Shown here: positions 52,501 through 57,627 of the stretch, piece after piece
Numbering within the stretch: position 1 is the first letter of the stretch
Layout: each line of letters starts with the position of its first letter
From: Teredinibacter sp. KSP-S5-2
GTDB taxonomy: Bacteria; Pseudomonadota; Gammaproteobacteria; Pseudomonadales; Cellvibrionaceae
Assembly: GCF_032773895.1 (NCBI RefSeq)
Contig: NZ_CP120416.1
Location: forward strand, 1,052,001 to 1,116,000
DNA length: 64,000 bases
Direction of reading: 5' to 3'
The notes under the pieces: model-generated
What the model was told of the DNA's origin: nothing
What the model saw: only the letters and a program-made list of their open reading frames with translations
The model's database searches: none
Program-made: the position numbers and the translations under genes

Positions 52501-53943
52501 GCATTCCTGGAAAACGGTAACCTGAATGTGCGTTTTAACAATGTATATGGTTTTGATACGACTGCGGTATTAGGTATTGCCCAACTCAATACCGTCTACC
52601 AAGTTGAAATCGAGCAACATGCTGCAGGATCTACCTTGTATGTTTATCCGCTCGGGCAAACGCGTACGGATGGCTACACCTACGAGCACAGCTACACCGA
52701 TTGGGGACAAGTCAAACTCCGCATTTATACCAACCAACTTGGTTTAAATGGGTTGATTGATAACTTGCAGGTCGTGGGTGCTGGTGGTGTGGTGAACAAT
52801 CCGCCTACCGTGACAATCGATACACCAGCAGGGGGAAGCTTCTTCACTCAGGGAGACACCATTAACTTCACGGCACATGCTACGGATACGGAAGACGACG
52901 ATGCTATTTTGTCGCAAAGTATTCGCTGGCGATCCAGTAAGGATAATCTACTGCCTGAAACGGGCTCCTCCATTTTGGTAAACCACCTATCGGTTGGGGC
53001 GCATAGCATCACCGCGGAAGTGGTGGATAGTGATAATGCGCCTGCTGAAAGTGCGCCACTTAACATCACCATCAATGAAGCGCCGAACACGGCTCCGACC
53101 ATAAACATCACCGGGCCAGCAGGAGATAGCTTCTTTAATGAAGGGGATTCCATCCTGTTTACTGCGGAAGCCACAGATACCGAAGACGACGATGTCACCT
53201 TGTCGCAAGGGATTCACTGGACGTCCAGTAAAGATGGACCACTGTCCTATACCGGCCCATCTGTCAGCATTAATGACTTAACCGCCGGGCCGCACAGTAT
53301 TACCGCTGACGTGACAGATAGTGGTGGCAAAACAGCGACAAGTACCGCGCTGAGTATCACTGTTAACAGTAATTCCGGCACGCCCGGTTTACTCTGGTCG
53401 CAGGATTTTAGTGCGGACAGTACAGGCTTGGAGCCCTTATTTAACCATATGACGGTGAGTGGTGGTGTACTGAATTTCGCGCGTATGAGTGGTTGGGACA
53501 CGTACTTCAAAGCGGTACTGGGCACGCAAAGTTATTTGTTTACCGATAGCTTGACGTTCAAAGCTCAGTTATCCACGAGCGAATGGCAAACCACCGGTGA
53601 AATTGGTGTGGGTATTTATAACGACCAAGCAGCCGATGCGGATAAACGATATGTCAGTGCGTTTCTGGAAAACGGGAATGTGCATGTGCTTTACAACAAT
53701 GTGTATGGTTTTGAGACAACTGAGGTGTTAGGTGTCGCTCAGCTCAATACCGTGTACCAAGTTGAAATCGTCCAGCATGCCACCGGATCAACGTTGTATG
53801 TTTACCCTGCAGGGCAAACACGTGCGGCAGGTTACAGCTACGAGCACAGCTACACCGATTGGGGGCAAGTCAAATTCCGCATTTACACCAACCAGCTCGG
53901 TTTAAATGGTTTTATTGATAACCTGGAAGTCGTTAATCCTTAA
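40522..53943 (+). CDS. Giant secreted RHS/YD-repeat protein with TSP3, beta-propeller, Ig and LamG modules, lacking the RHS tip
   Basis: A 4473-residue protein with a Sec signal peptide (about 1-26). Residues 30-1305 are an RHS shell: an N-terminal NEHIDPFSGTLQLKYTDIHI domain, then many YD repeats, ending DYIRLGSSVIARS. Normal RHS proteins continue with Y-[YL]-H-[TN]-D-x-L-G-S and a DPxG-toxin; here that part is absent. Instead four pairs of thrombospondin type 3 calcium repeats (DxDxDG; about 1311-1515, 1945-2065, 2410-2550, 2920-3055) and PQQ-like propellers follow. Seven Ig-like repeats (about 3423-3895 and 4090-4280) and two near-identical LamG-like domains (about 3898-4090 and 4285-4473) complete it. 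It probably forms an extended surface or secreted carrier. The tip is encoded by the two downstream mini-RHS genes. Ribosome site AAGGGA. Confidence 0.85.
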   Translation: MSSLSKKIIALTSILFAGVSSNSYSEEIRDYYAEPGLHPFKESLNQSFNEHIDPFSGTLQLKYTDIHIPGNGGMDISINRSYTSLQPSDINVAASDSLMNMGLGWTMHFGRIVAPKSHIDKVCNQSNHAETVRDNPSLELGDGAREQLVLSAFHLSTTNTLITKSNWKAQCLVSDNGFEVTSPSGIKYTMDKFYGAAWYTSKIEDLNGNWISIGYGTNAVGKLYIDKVFRKEEATEIGGNPEIPVVTFEYENLNTEALTISAIVANGQRWEYAYEVIPDYMQPNIKKLVSVTRPDLQTWQYFYNSRVIDPDLTDGIDEADMGSYSINKVVYPYGASIDYTYQKVKFEKPKNFLYQPAPFVSVKTKTLSGNNVAPGVWTYEFFPMSVPFGSIIPGSGLRHKYDMTKVTSPTEIIQFYHFGLSYFEYKDANQDWYLSSVPPRSVGLKVGEEVFSLDGQIKERRRWEWGYRKISDEDYNHAAISQQFKDDVTYAPILLWETQDREGDIINDTGNGNYSTISDGDFSTRHRTNYSHYDQYGNPGRILEYTNYGVTDQQNLWQAWDGNDKLTVNTYNNDTNQWLIGLPAKQEFYAVDAGSAGPEGVSLNTPIGEVSNSYYSNGLLENTTEFGRTTSYTYWETGDVLSKTDPSLTRTEYHNYRRGIPQMEYHPEGVTLERVVNSTGTIASEMNGKRDTTSYLYDDLNRITQITPPINQITTIRYALEDRVITRGGYQRTDVLDSFGRVISTTHRADGIAKVVTDIEYDTRGNIVFQTHPLDPAGYFRETYQIPVGTKGTQYQFDALSRLTSETDSAGYTETYNYDDTTVIYKDKYTIETTKYYRIFGVNRGSSVPIMSYYPEDIAVFIGVDTFNNKKGVFQGKYDPQNGNQIIDGVSRYYQYDEQFNLVAEQDAEVGWTHHEYDDEGNRIRTYVGESDILPVTHEEKTIYTYDELDRIKTITYPRGDSTGYVYDLNGNVERISTEDSVLDYVYDKNNNLKSETLTLTMEFDAPRVYSTQYTYDLLDNLASIQYPSTLLVDYAPDPLGRATKVGIYASTIHYYPSGQVKSFTSGNGVVTDVTLDDRLMTKQINVGTDVVQLGYNYGATGNTRSIVNSLDSTYTVSSLYDSLDRLTQTNSQSKSKKREYQGYDQYGNLYTRNEDYHIYSLSYNLTKSKLKKVLVETDVAFSSVVSETHYNYDRYGNVNEKQYYIGTGFQGRTLELSDIIRYQFDDASQLLELSTSVGSPTPEADMTYRYDGNGQRVVQKDNQKYGLTYSVHTKSGQLLYEDSIYECTSTDYIRLGSSVIARSVDVHTDMALDADMDLIPDCIELAVGLSPSDTSDAGKDKDGDGILNLVEYEQQHSYIQYKDSDADGITDDIELAYGTNALRKDTDLDGIDDLVEVEAGSNPLGDGEALDTDGDGLTDIHEKLLGTLIDNPHSDADPYDDRFEFAFDLIQGVHDNLNLTLDTDNDGIPDDIETRLNLNPNDYADGFQDLDGDGYSNIQEYVGVTKPNNPGYHPGKFETLWEISPTSWSISPSTDNQALAENLFKASTLSFGYDGYLYLAINSDDNEFQIQRIPLSGTTNEILYTGSGLVYGAPVVGPQGNLFLSVKNQNGGRIVVLDKLGNAVQPDFIDYTDSFFSSIAINTSGEPVVVSQQGKVYSQTLSDTEFQLRYSINDAVSASPIIDRDGNIIIGTLHNGLVSLKSDYTLNWQYALNTEIHAAAAVDYIGNIYVGATDGAVYSFNKNGQLNWQLDLKGGSITAPVTIGESGNIYVVSGGAARTRTLWVISKSGGILWSKSIDIYTEYGTRSGFVKADIEAQKTVQEAFGNVYVSHAQGLFVYKAASGDLLSSWTPELHEGAMFSLSPLILKEGTVFIPSVYRRFSGPGCSFGCYTHGHLQVFALAQSIPANSRAQRSWYTAQNNPHRTGNQCQFADFTLGNTATDDMDNDGIPDCSEHLAGLGGSNPNDALENWDEDQLNNLQEYEAGTDYFLADTDGDGVSDYDEVITHQTDPLSNKDDDEDGLPNDYETAHNLNPAVKNTLDSDGDGYPDSIEFLTGTHPNSISDFPQNGQSLWRHDFPVENIIVNGIDTRAVVDDKGAAYVKPVGKTGSDANPVYRVTYDGALSVVQYSTKSSRDSLTIDGIGTLLIGDYAIDENNNRVSSYGDVYSYFSDMSTDWRYYGIGEIGMQSIAISAQGTLHFTDDQANLYALTQSGNVLWISTLDSVITTSLAIDEVGTVYFGDALGDFYAVNAAGEIKWKYSVGTKITGSPVIGSDSRIYFGDEAGQLHTLSRDGVVLLSPFVTGNAITSTPAVAANDDVYFTSTDGFLYALDVNGVEKWRKNFGIGLNYSPVITQYGVLIIEYLDGTTQSEVMTGLVTDSGGPAKTPWPMHSHDLAGSSYQCRSDKKILGRHDSDDQDGDLLPDCYEFIHHLNYENENNATGDEDGDLLSNYDEYLNKTSSQISDSDGDGLSDYEEVGLNTNPLLLDSDHDGIPDAKEQDYGLNPAVYNEEALVDVDEDKFSLREELLVGTLPGDITSYPLSNSDDRLVRKLHLDVKSTAQYAPSTVMDSMGTTYTVYSNVVKAIYSDGVVKWTARNNYNYVGCVPSIGPDNKLYLGCKNAIYRLSLDTGVLEKSFDLSVFPEISKEELSAITHGENGLALSAVGLGSNSQQIVSLNLSGDTAILNWDYEIGEYFDSPFNSPILDVDGRVYFSDLSSTYALSDQGELLWQTSTPGGKTLLVDIGHRHLWVKTDNNLLKIDKYSGKVSKSIYFSSGIKSDNVVVDRDKNIYLCLGGGYLSYSIVSLDFRGEERWRIGTPGSSSSGTCSLQIAGGDTLVQGIDRHLYAYDASNNGALKWDMPIKGKKVTTLSEMDGMIKVYSDMGEVFSFIDDSKPSNGYVVNGVSHNTAGSASKCFANGRYYSTSTHSDTDGISDCVEVRYGMDPNNLSDANLDSDNDGIKNGIEIQQGFDPTDPDMDNDGVLDGEEGVATTSPYLADTDGDGIPDRIEIDTLGLSPTDATDALAQSDTDGFSNLQEILAGTSLSDGLSSPGNGDVLLQKDYTSIYGGTTVDEHGYVYYVGSEGLVSLNPDLSVRWIYPMLVSYPLSRQPPMVDQNGNIYAFADAIYYLNSEGELIWRAGVNANNCLAFSLSEDGSLYVVTGPNYFYKIDSFGSIQWTENLYDLTQSNETAYHLVSSADGRTVYFNFYSFLYAYDTVLRKVTWRRDDLTLAEKAFAFAPDGGLYVLGIDGNLRKLDPNTGIDLWASPVALVAGRGNEFVLDDHGNIFAYGYSDSSLSVVSSDGQLLGSLPTNHKGSFNLISGADGFVYLLSGGSYQYGTAYNVISAFKVNDSQIPVNVWEQLLQTNRQILNPSIGNDGTIYATLRGNTSSILVLANNNPGQSHSVWSTKYGAYGGVNSHRNNRVPHRIDITQPVHNSKHDVNNPLALSGSALNESGIDVSDNIRWYSSREGLLRTGSTPPSVQLTLKGEHWIYARIEDDVAGFVDTALTKVTVNGNTAPTISITAPGDNAKYKVNQRIYFTATASDQDDDDTILMQKIRWESNWDGEFSQGGSSISTTALTANTHIITAVVTDSDNETTRSEPITVIVNSPPTVAITAPGNASSFIQGESIQFIAQANDIEDDDVTLSQTIKWRSSPVDYLSSVVGGAIQVSNLPLGEHQIIAEVVDSAGDSAVSAAITVTINEPPNSIPDVAITQPGNNTSFVQGETIHFVASATDAEDDDTILSQNIKWRSNHDGILTVTGASVNVNSLSPNDHSITAEVTDSAGGTGVSLPILVKVSAIPNTLPTVNITGPGTGSTFIQGEMIHFTAQATDAEDDDATLTQSIQWRSDRNGPLSGLAGGSVYVSNLLVGSHSITAEVTDSAGGLAVSSPIAITIEGNSGTPGILWSQDFSVDSAGLDTLFNHMTVSNGVLNIARMDSWDTYFKGVLGIQSYLFSDRLTFKGQLSVSEWQTSGEVGFGIFNDKVNDAEKRFVSAFLENGNLNVRFNNVYGFDTTAVLGIAQLNTVYQVEIEQHAAGSTLYVYPLGQTRTDGYTYEHSYTDWGQVKLRIYTNQLGLNGLIDNLQVVGAGGVVNNPPTVTIDTPAGGSFFTQGDTINFTAHATDTEDDDAILSQSIRWRSSKDNLLPETGSSILVNHLSVGAHSITAEVVDSDNAPAESAPLNITINEAPNTAPTINITGPAGDSFFNEGDSILFTAEATDTEDDDVTLSQGIHWTSSKDGPLSYTGPSVSINDLTAGPHSITADVTDSGGKTATSTALSITVNSNSGTPGLLWSQDFSADSTGLEPLFNHMTVSGGVLNFARMSGWDTYFKAVLGTQSYLFTDSLTFKAQLSTSEWQTTGEIGVGIYNDQAADADKRYVSAFLENGNVHVLYNNVYGFETTEVLGVAQLNTVYQVEIVQHATGSTLYVYPAGQTRAAGYSYEHSYTDWGQVKFRIYTNQLGLNGFIDNLEVVNP
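52211..52795 (+). repeat. LamG-like domain copy A (DNA repeat within the RHS gene)
   Basis: It encodes a jelly-roll-like domain beginning GILWSQDFSVDSAGL and ending GLIDNLQVV. The DNA is very similar to copy B (53371-53940), about 1155 bp downstream, including long identical stretches such as the block around CTACACCGATTGGG. This indicates a recent internal duplication of Ig-Ig-LamG. Confidence 0.75.
53371..53940 (+). repeat. LamG-like domain copy B (DNA repeat within the RHS gene)
   Basis: The C-terminal copy of the LamG-like domain, GLLWSQDFSADSTGL to FIDNLEVVNP. It ends the giant protein three bases before its stop codon. Confidence 0.75.
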
Positions 53944-53976
53944 GACAAAGTAAAAGAGAAACGTTAGGAAACAATT

Positions 53977-54954
53977 ATGGAAAAGATCTTAAAAAACAGT
54001 GTGGTGTATCTCTTTGCTTGTTTGATGGTCATGGCGTCGTCATTAAGTATGGCGGCGCGTACCACTACCTATTTGCACAACGATGCATTAGGTTCGGTGG
54101 TGGCCGCCACCAATGAACAAGGTCAAGTGATCTGGCGCAAAGATTATGCGGCGTTTGGTGAGCGAGCTGGATGGATCACTGGTGATCAAACCGATGAAGC
54201 CATCTCCTACACCGGCAAACAATACGATGATAAAACAGGGCTGATTTATTTTGGCGCGCGTTACTACGACCCGGAAATAGGGCGTTTTATCAGTCGCGAC
54301 CCGGCCCATGTGTTGAGTCATATTGAAAACAATCCGCATATATTTAACCGCTATGCCTATGCGAATAACAATCCGTATAAGTTTATAGATCCAGATGGGC
54401 GGTTTTCGGTTTACGTAGAAACCGCAGGAACGGGACATGTTGGGATACAAACAAATTACAATGGAAATAAAGTAAACTACGATTTTGGAAGGTATAAAGG
54501 GAAATATAAGGGGAGTTTATATAGTGGGCCAGGTATATACAAAAGGACAAAGGGAACTCCTTCATCTGCAAAATATCAAGGCTATGAAGAATTCCATTTT
54601 AGCGTCAGTCAAGAACTCGATAATGCTATTGCCCAGAAGTTTAGGGATGCTTATGATAGTGGTGACAAGAGTTTGCCTCCTGAAGTTTTAAATGCTTTAG
54701 AGCGTAAGAGTCAGTTATCCGGAGGGCAGACCTACTCTGGATCTGATTGGGGGCTGACAGGACCAAATTGTGTAACACATACATTTTCTACCTTGAAAGG
54801 GGCGCTGAAAGGGGTTGCGGATTCTGAACAAGGGTATTCAGAGTCTGTTCGCAACGAAGCTGCTAGTTTGTATCGTGATTTTGAAAGCCTGGATACTTTC
54901 GTTTTTTCCCCCCACGGGGCAAAGAAGGCTCTTGGTCGCTATCAGTCTAAGTAG
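53977..54954 (+). CDS. Mini-RHS 1: secreted RHS tip plus NlpC/LRAT-like toxin candidate
   Basis: A 325-residue protein starting 33 bp after the giant RHS gene (ribosome site TAGGA). It has a signal peptide (1-27, ending SMA-ART), then only the RHS tip: TTYLHNDALGSVVAATNEQG, YTGKQYDDKTGLIYFGARYY, DPEIGRFISRDP and NPYKFIDPDG (residues 30-141). The C-terminal 185 residues are a toxin-like domain, with His154 in GTGHVGIQ and Cys265 in PNCVTHTF. His before Cys fits a circularly permuted NlpC/P60 or LRAT-type cysteine hydrolase, which would cleave peptidoglycan or lipids. A membrane-anchored immunity candidate follows 9 bp downstream. The fold call is from motif order only. Confidence 0.75.
   Translation: MEKILKNSVVYLFACLMVMASSLSMAARTTTYLHNDALGSVVAATNEQGQVIWRKDYAAFGERAGWITGDQTDEAISYTGKQYDDKTGLIYFGARYYDPEIGRFISRDPAHVLSHIENNPHIFNRYAYANNNPYKFIDPDGRFSVYVETAGTGHVGIQTNYNGNKVNYDFGRYKGKYKGSLYSGPGIYKRTKGTPSSAKYQGYEEFHFSVSQELDNAIAQKFRDAYDSGDKSLPPEVLNALERKSQLSGGQTYSGSDWGLTGPNCVTHTFSTLKGALKGVADSEQGYSESVRNEAASLYRDFESLDTFVFSPHGAKKALGRYQSK
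53991..54399 (+). repeat. Direct repeat, RHS-tip copy 1
   Basis: About 400 bp nearly identical to 55991-56396, covering the signal peptide and the RHS tip and ending within a few bases of the DPDG/DLDG boundary. It provides homology for cassette exchange. Confidence 0.85.
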
Positions 54955-54963
54955 GAGAAGTGA

Positions 54964-55275
54964 ATGAAAATTCTAAATTATTGCATTTTATCTCTTATTT
55001 GTTTTGTTCTTATTGGCGCAGGCTTTGGTTATTTAAGTATTGACTTTGAATATCCTGTTTTGAATGTCTGTCAAGAGATAAATGATTATTACGAAGAAAA
55101 AGGTGAATTTCCTGGCAATCTCTCACAGATTGCAAGCTACAGGAAGGAAAAAATCTTATCCAAGGTTTTTTATGAGGAAAAGAATGATGACTATATTTTT
55201 TATTTTTGCCCAACTTTTCTAGGGCCTTGTGAAGTATGTTCGAAGAATGAGCTTCCTTATTTTGATGAGATTTAA
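54964..55275 (+). CDS. Immunity candidate for mini-RHS 1
   Basis: A 103-residue protein with one N-terminal membrane segment (residues 5-25, LNYCILSLICFVLIGAGF) and a soluble 75-residue domain with four Cys (VCQEIN, YFCPT, GPCEVC). It starts 9 bp after the toxin gene with AGGAG overlapping it, the usual toxin-immunity spacing. Anchoring toward the periplasm would suit a periplasm-acting toxin. Confidence 0.6.
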   Translation: MKILNYCILSLICFVLIGAGFGYLSIDFEYPVLNVCQEINDYYEEKGEFPGNLSQIASYRKEKILSKVFYEEKNDDYIFYFCPTFLGPCEVCSKNELPYFDEI

Positions 55276-55353
55276 AAAATATCAGCTTATTTTATAATTG
55301 TTTTTAGTCTGTAATATGTTTCCGATTGGTTGGGTGTCTAAATAAAAAAAGCG

Positions 55354-55833
55354 ATGAAAGAGTTGTCGATAAAATGGTCGGAAAACCCAAAATACATTAA
55401 GGCAAAAAATAAAGAGTACGAATCAAATGTCGGTCATTTAACAAGGTTGTCCTTTGTTATTCTTTTTGTATTGTTTGTGTTTGCTATCTGGCTTTTTGGA
55501 GGGCGAGCAGCCGATTATAAAATTGTGCTGCCTGTTTCTTTAATTATTGGCTTTTTGCTTGCATATCCAGGTTATAGCCTTTTACGATCTGTTCCGCAAA
55601 ATATTTCACTTACCAAAAGAGTTGTTGTAATTGATCGAGAACGTTTTGAATATAAAAATATAAACCAAGTTGTACTTGGGGCGATAGAGTTATATGGAAC
55701 CTCATTTCCCATTATGCAAATTATTCTTAATAGTAGTGAGGAGAGGATTATTGGTTTGCCGGAAAGAGATATTGTAGAGGATATCGAAGAAATTTTTGTT
55801 TCTCATGATGTAAGTGTGAAGAAAATGAAATAA
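55354..55833 (+). CDS. Two-span membrane protein, second immunity candidate or orphan
   Basis: A 159-residue protein with two membrane segments (about 32-48 and 56-75: VILFVLFVFAIWLF, IVLPVSLIIGFLLAYPGYSL) and a C-terminal soluble domain with a PH-like strand pattern (VVVIDRERFEYKNINQV, then RIIGLPERD). The ribosome site is poor. Lying between the two mini-RHS units, it may be an immunity gene left by an earlier toxin or an extra immunity gene for mini-RHS 1. Confidence 0.5.
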   Translation: MKELSIKWSENPKYIKAKNKEYESNVGHLTRLSFVILFVLFVFAIWLFGGRAADYKIVLPVSLIIGFLLAYPGYSLLRSVPQNISLTKRVVVIDRERFEYKNINQVVLGAIELYGTSFPIMQIILNSSEERIIGLPERDIVEDIEEIFVSHDVSVKKMK

Positions 55834-55976
55834 TAATAAGAGATATGATGCGACTGTTCTTGTACGTTTATAGGAAAATGAATCACTGTAATCAGCTTCT
55901 GGTTAAACTGCTTTGTTGATAATTTGAACGCGGTTCATCCTTGATGCAAAGAAAAAGAGTGACGTTGGGGAAATTT

Positions 55977-56963
55977 ATGAAAAGGATTGGAAAAAATAGT
56001 GTGGTCTATCTCTTTGCTTGTTTGATGCTTGTGTCGTCATTGAGTATGGCAGAGCGTACCACTACTTATTTGCACAATGATGCATTAGGTTCGGTGGTGG
56101 CCGCCACCAATGAACAAGGTGAAGTGATTTGGCGCAAAGATTACGCCGCCTTTGGTGAACGAGCTGGATGGATCATCGGTGATCAAACCGATGAGGCCAT
56201 CTCCTACACCGGCAAACAATATGACGATAAAACGGGGCTAATTTATTTTGGCGCTCGTTACTACGACCCAGAAATAGGGCGTTTTATCAGTCGAGATCCG
56301 GCCCATGTGTTGGATTATATTGAAAATAGTCCACATATGTTTAATCGCTATACATACGCGAATAATAACCCGTATAAATATCTCGATCTTGATGGTAGGG
56401 AGCCAACAAAGTCGCAGTCCATTACATGGGATCAAGCAAAAGTCATCATTGGTGGAAAGGGGTTAGACTCATTACGATATACTGAGAAGGCTGGGGGTGG
56501 TGGTGGACAGGTCGGTCCATTTGGTGGAGCAAGCGGCGGGCGTTATATATACACCGAAAACAGAGGGTGGATTGATTTAGCGCACTTCTTTCAAGTTGCA
56601 TCTGAAGCGAATAAACACATCCCATCAGGGCTAAAACCATTTATGAAAACAGATAGTAGTTTTTTAAAAATGTACGCTTACAAAAAACTATGGGATAGTA
56701 CAGTTTTGACCGAAGATGGGCAGGCTGGATACCCTACAAGTTGGTCGTATGAGGATGCGCCTTCTAACTTGGCTGGATTGGATTTTTATATCGACTATTA
56801 TTCTTCGGATGATAAATTGACATCTGCTTTAGATAGTTTCTTTAAAAACGCAGGTGCAAAAAAACCGAGTAGCGCGCCTAATTGGGGGCGTATGCAGGAA
56901 AAGGAAAGCGGATCAAAGCAGTTTTTTCCGCCAAATAAAAGCTTCCTGCCAGCTGAGTTTTAG
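55977..56963 (+). CDS. Mini-RHS 2: secreted RHS tip plus unknown toxin-like domain
   Basis: A 328-residue protein; ATG 55977 puts the signal peptide (1-26) at the start, after TTGGGG. Residues 27-140 repeat the RHS tip of mini-RHS 1 almost exactly. The boundary reads NPYKYLDLDG, where Leu replaces the Pro of the usual DPxG cleavage motif. The C-terminal 188 residues are unrelated to toxin 1: a Gly-rich turn, then GGRYIYTENRGWIDLAHFFQ (His203) and TSWSYEDAPSNLAGLDFYID. This WID-x-x-HFF and EDxPSN pattern recurs in polymorphic toxin C-termini as I remember it, with unknown activity. An immunity candidate follows 28 bp later. Confidence 0.72.
   Translation: MKRIGKNSVVYLFACLMLVSSLSMAERTTTYLHNDALGSVVAATNEQGEVIWRKDYAAFGERAGWIIGDQTDEAISYTGKQYDDKTGLIYFGARYYDPEIGRFISRDPAHVLDYIENSPHMFNRYTYANNNPYKYLDLDGREPTKSQSITWDQAKVIIGGKGLDSLRYTEKAGGGGGQVGPFGGASGGRYIYTENRGWIDLAHFFQVASEANKHIPSGLKPFMKTDSSFLKMYAYKKLWDSTVLTEDGQAGYPTSWSYEDAPSNLAGLDFYIDYYSSDDKLTSALDSFFKNAGAKKPSSAPNWGRMQEKESGSKQFFPPNKSFLPAEF
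55991..56396 (+). repeat. Direct repeat, RHS-tip copy 2
   Basis: Second copy of the repeat at 53991-54399, with a 3 bp deletion in the signal-peptide part and scattered mostly silent changes. Confidence 0.85.
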
Positions 56964-56990
56964 AAGATAGTTGAATATTTTGGGGGGGGA

Positions 56991-57485
56991 ATGATAAAAC
57001 CTATTGTGTTATTCATTTTGTGTGTGGTTGTTATACTATTATCCTTTTTCGCGGGTGTTGTGTCTGAGAGAGATAAAAATCTTGAGTTGTCACGGCTGAC
57101 TGATGGAGAGATTGCTCCTGTTCTTATTTCTCGTTATAAATGTGAGAAAATCTCATCTAAAGTTAGAGATAGATTGAAAAAATTGGAATTGAATGGACGG
57201 AAAAATATAGTATTTAATATTGATTTTAGGGAAAGCTGTATTTTTTCATACTCTATAGATGGCTACTCAGATCAGGTCGGCGTTGGAATGCTGCAAGACT
57301 ATGATGATATTTATGTTCTTAGGTTTGTTTCTTATGTTGATTCAGATTTTATGGAAACTTGGGATAGTAGCTATGAGGTAGTAATTTTCAAAATTTCGGA
57401 TTATCAATGGAGGGTTTATACAGATTTTGTAGGTGATGTCTTTGATTCTAATTATAGAAGAGATAAGCATGTTGATATGCAGTAA
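56991..57485 (+). CDS. Immunity candidate for mini-RHS 2
   Basis: A 164-residue protein with one N-terminal membrane segment (residues 4-24, PIVLFILCVVVILLSFFAGV) and a soluble beta-rich domain (VGVGMLQDYDDIYVLRF, YEVVIFKISDYQWRVY). The strong GGGGGGGA ribosome site and the spacing after the toxin gene are as for toxin-immunity pairs. Same anchor design as the candidate at 54964, but a different domain. Confidence 0.6.
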   Translation: MIKPIVLFILCVVVILLSFFAGVVSERDKNLELSRLTDGEIAPVLISRYKCEKISSKVRDRLKKLELNGRKNIVFNIDFRESCIFSYSIDGYSDQVGVGMLQDYDDIYVLRFVSYVDSDFMETWDSSYEVVIFKISDYQWRVYTDFVGDVFDSNYRRDKHVDMQ

Positions 57486-57489
57486 GCTT

Positions 57490-57627
57490 ATTTCAGGAAG
57501 ACTACTCTTGTGCCGATATGAGGATGGAGATCTGTACTGGAAAAGTGAATATGAAAAAGGTAATGCTGAAATATATGAAACCACTCTCGCTGAGACAAAA
57601 AGTTCAGGAGTCACTAAATTTGGGTGA
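57490..57627 (+). pseudogene. Probable 3' remnant of a lost toxin or immunity gene
   Basis: A 45-codon stretch reading GRLLLCRYEDGDLYWKSEYE, KGNAEIYETTLAETKSSGVT and ending KFG has protein-like composition, unlike random frames here. It has no start of its own and runs from the end of the preceding gene to the terminator. It may be what remains of an older cassette. The identity is unknown. Confidence 0.35.

Noticed and set aside
42344-53525. Many alternative frames on both strands of the RHS gene
   Set aside because: They mirror the repetitive coding sequence and lack starts, ribosome sites and independent motifs.
53977-56963. Mini-RHS genes as simple broken ends of the giant RHS gene
   Set aside because: Both have their own signal peptide, ribosome site and following immunity candidate, and the giant gene ends in a complete LamG-like domain with a proper stop. 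A silent-cassette role is still possible and is noted in the finding.
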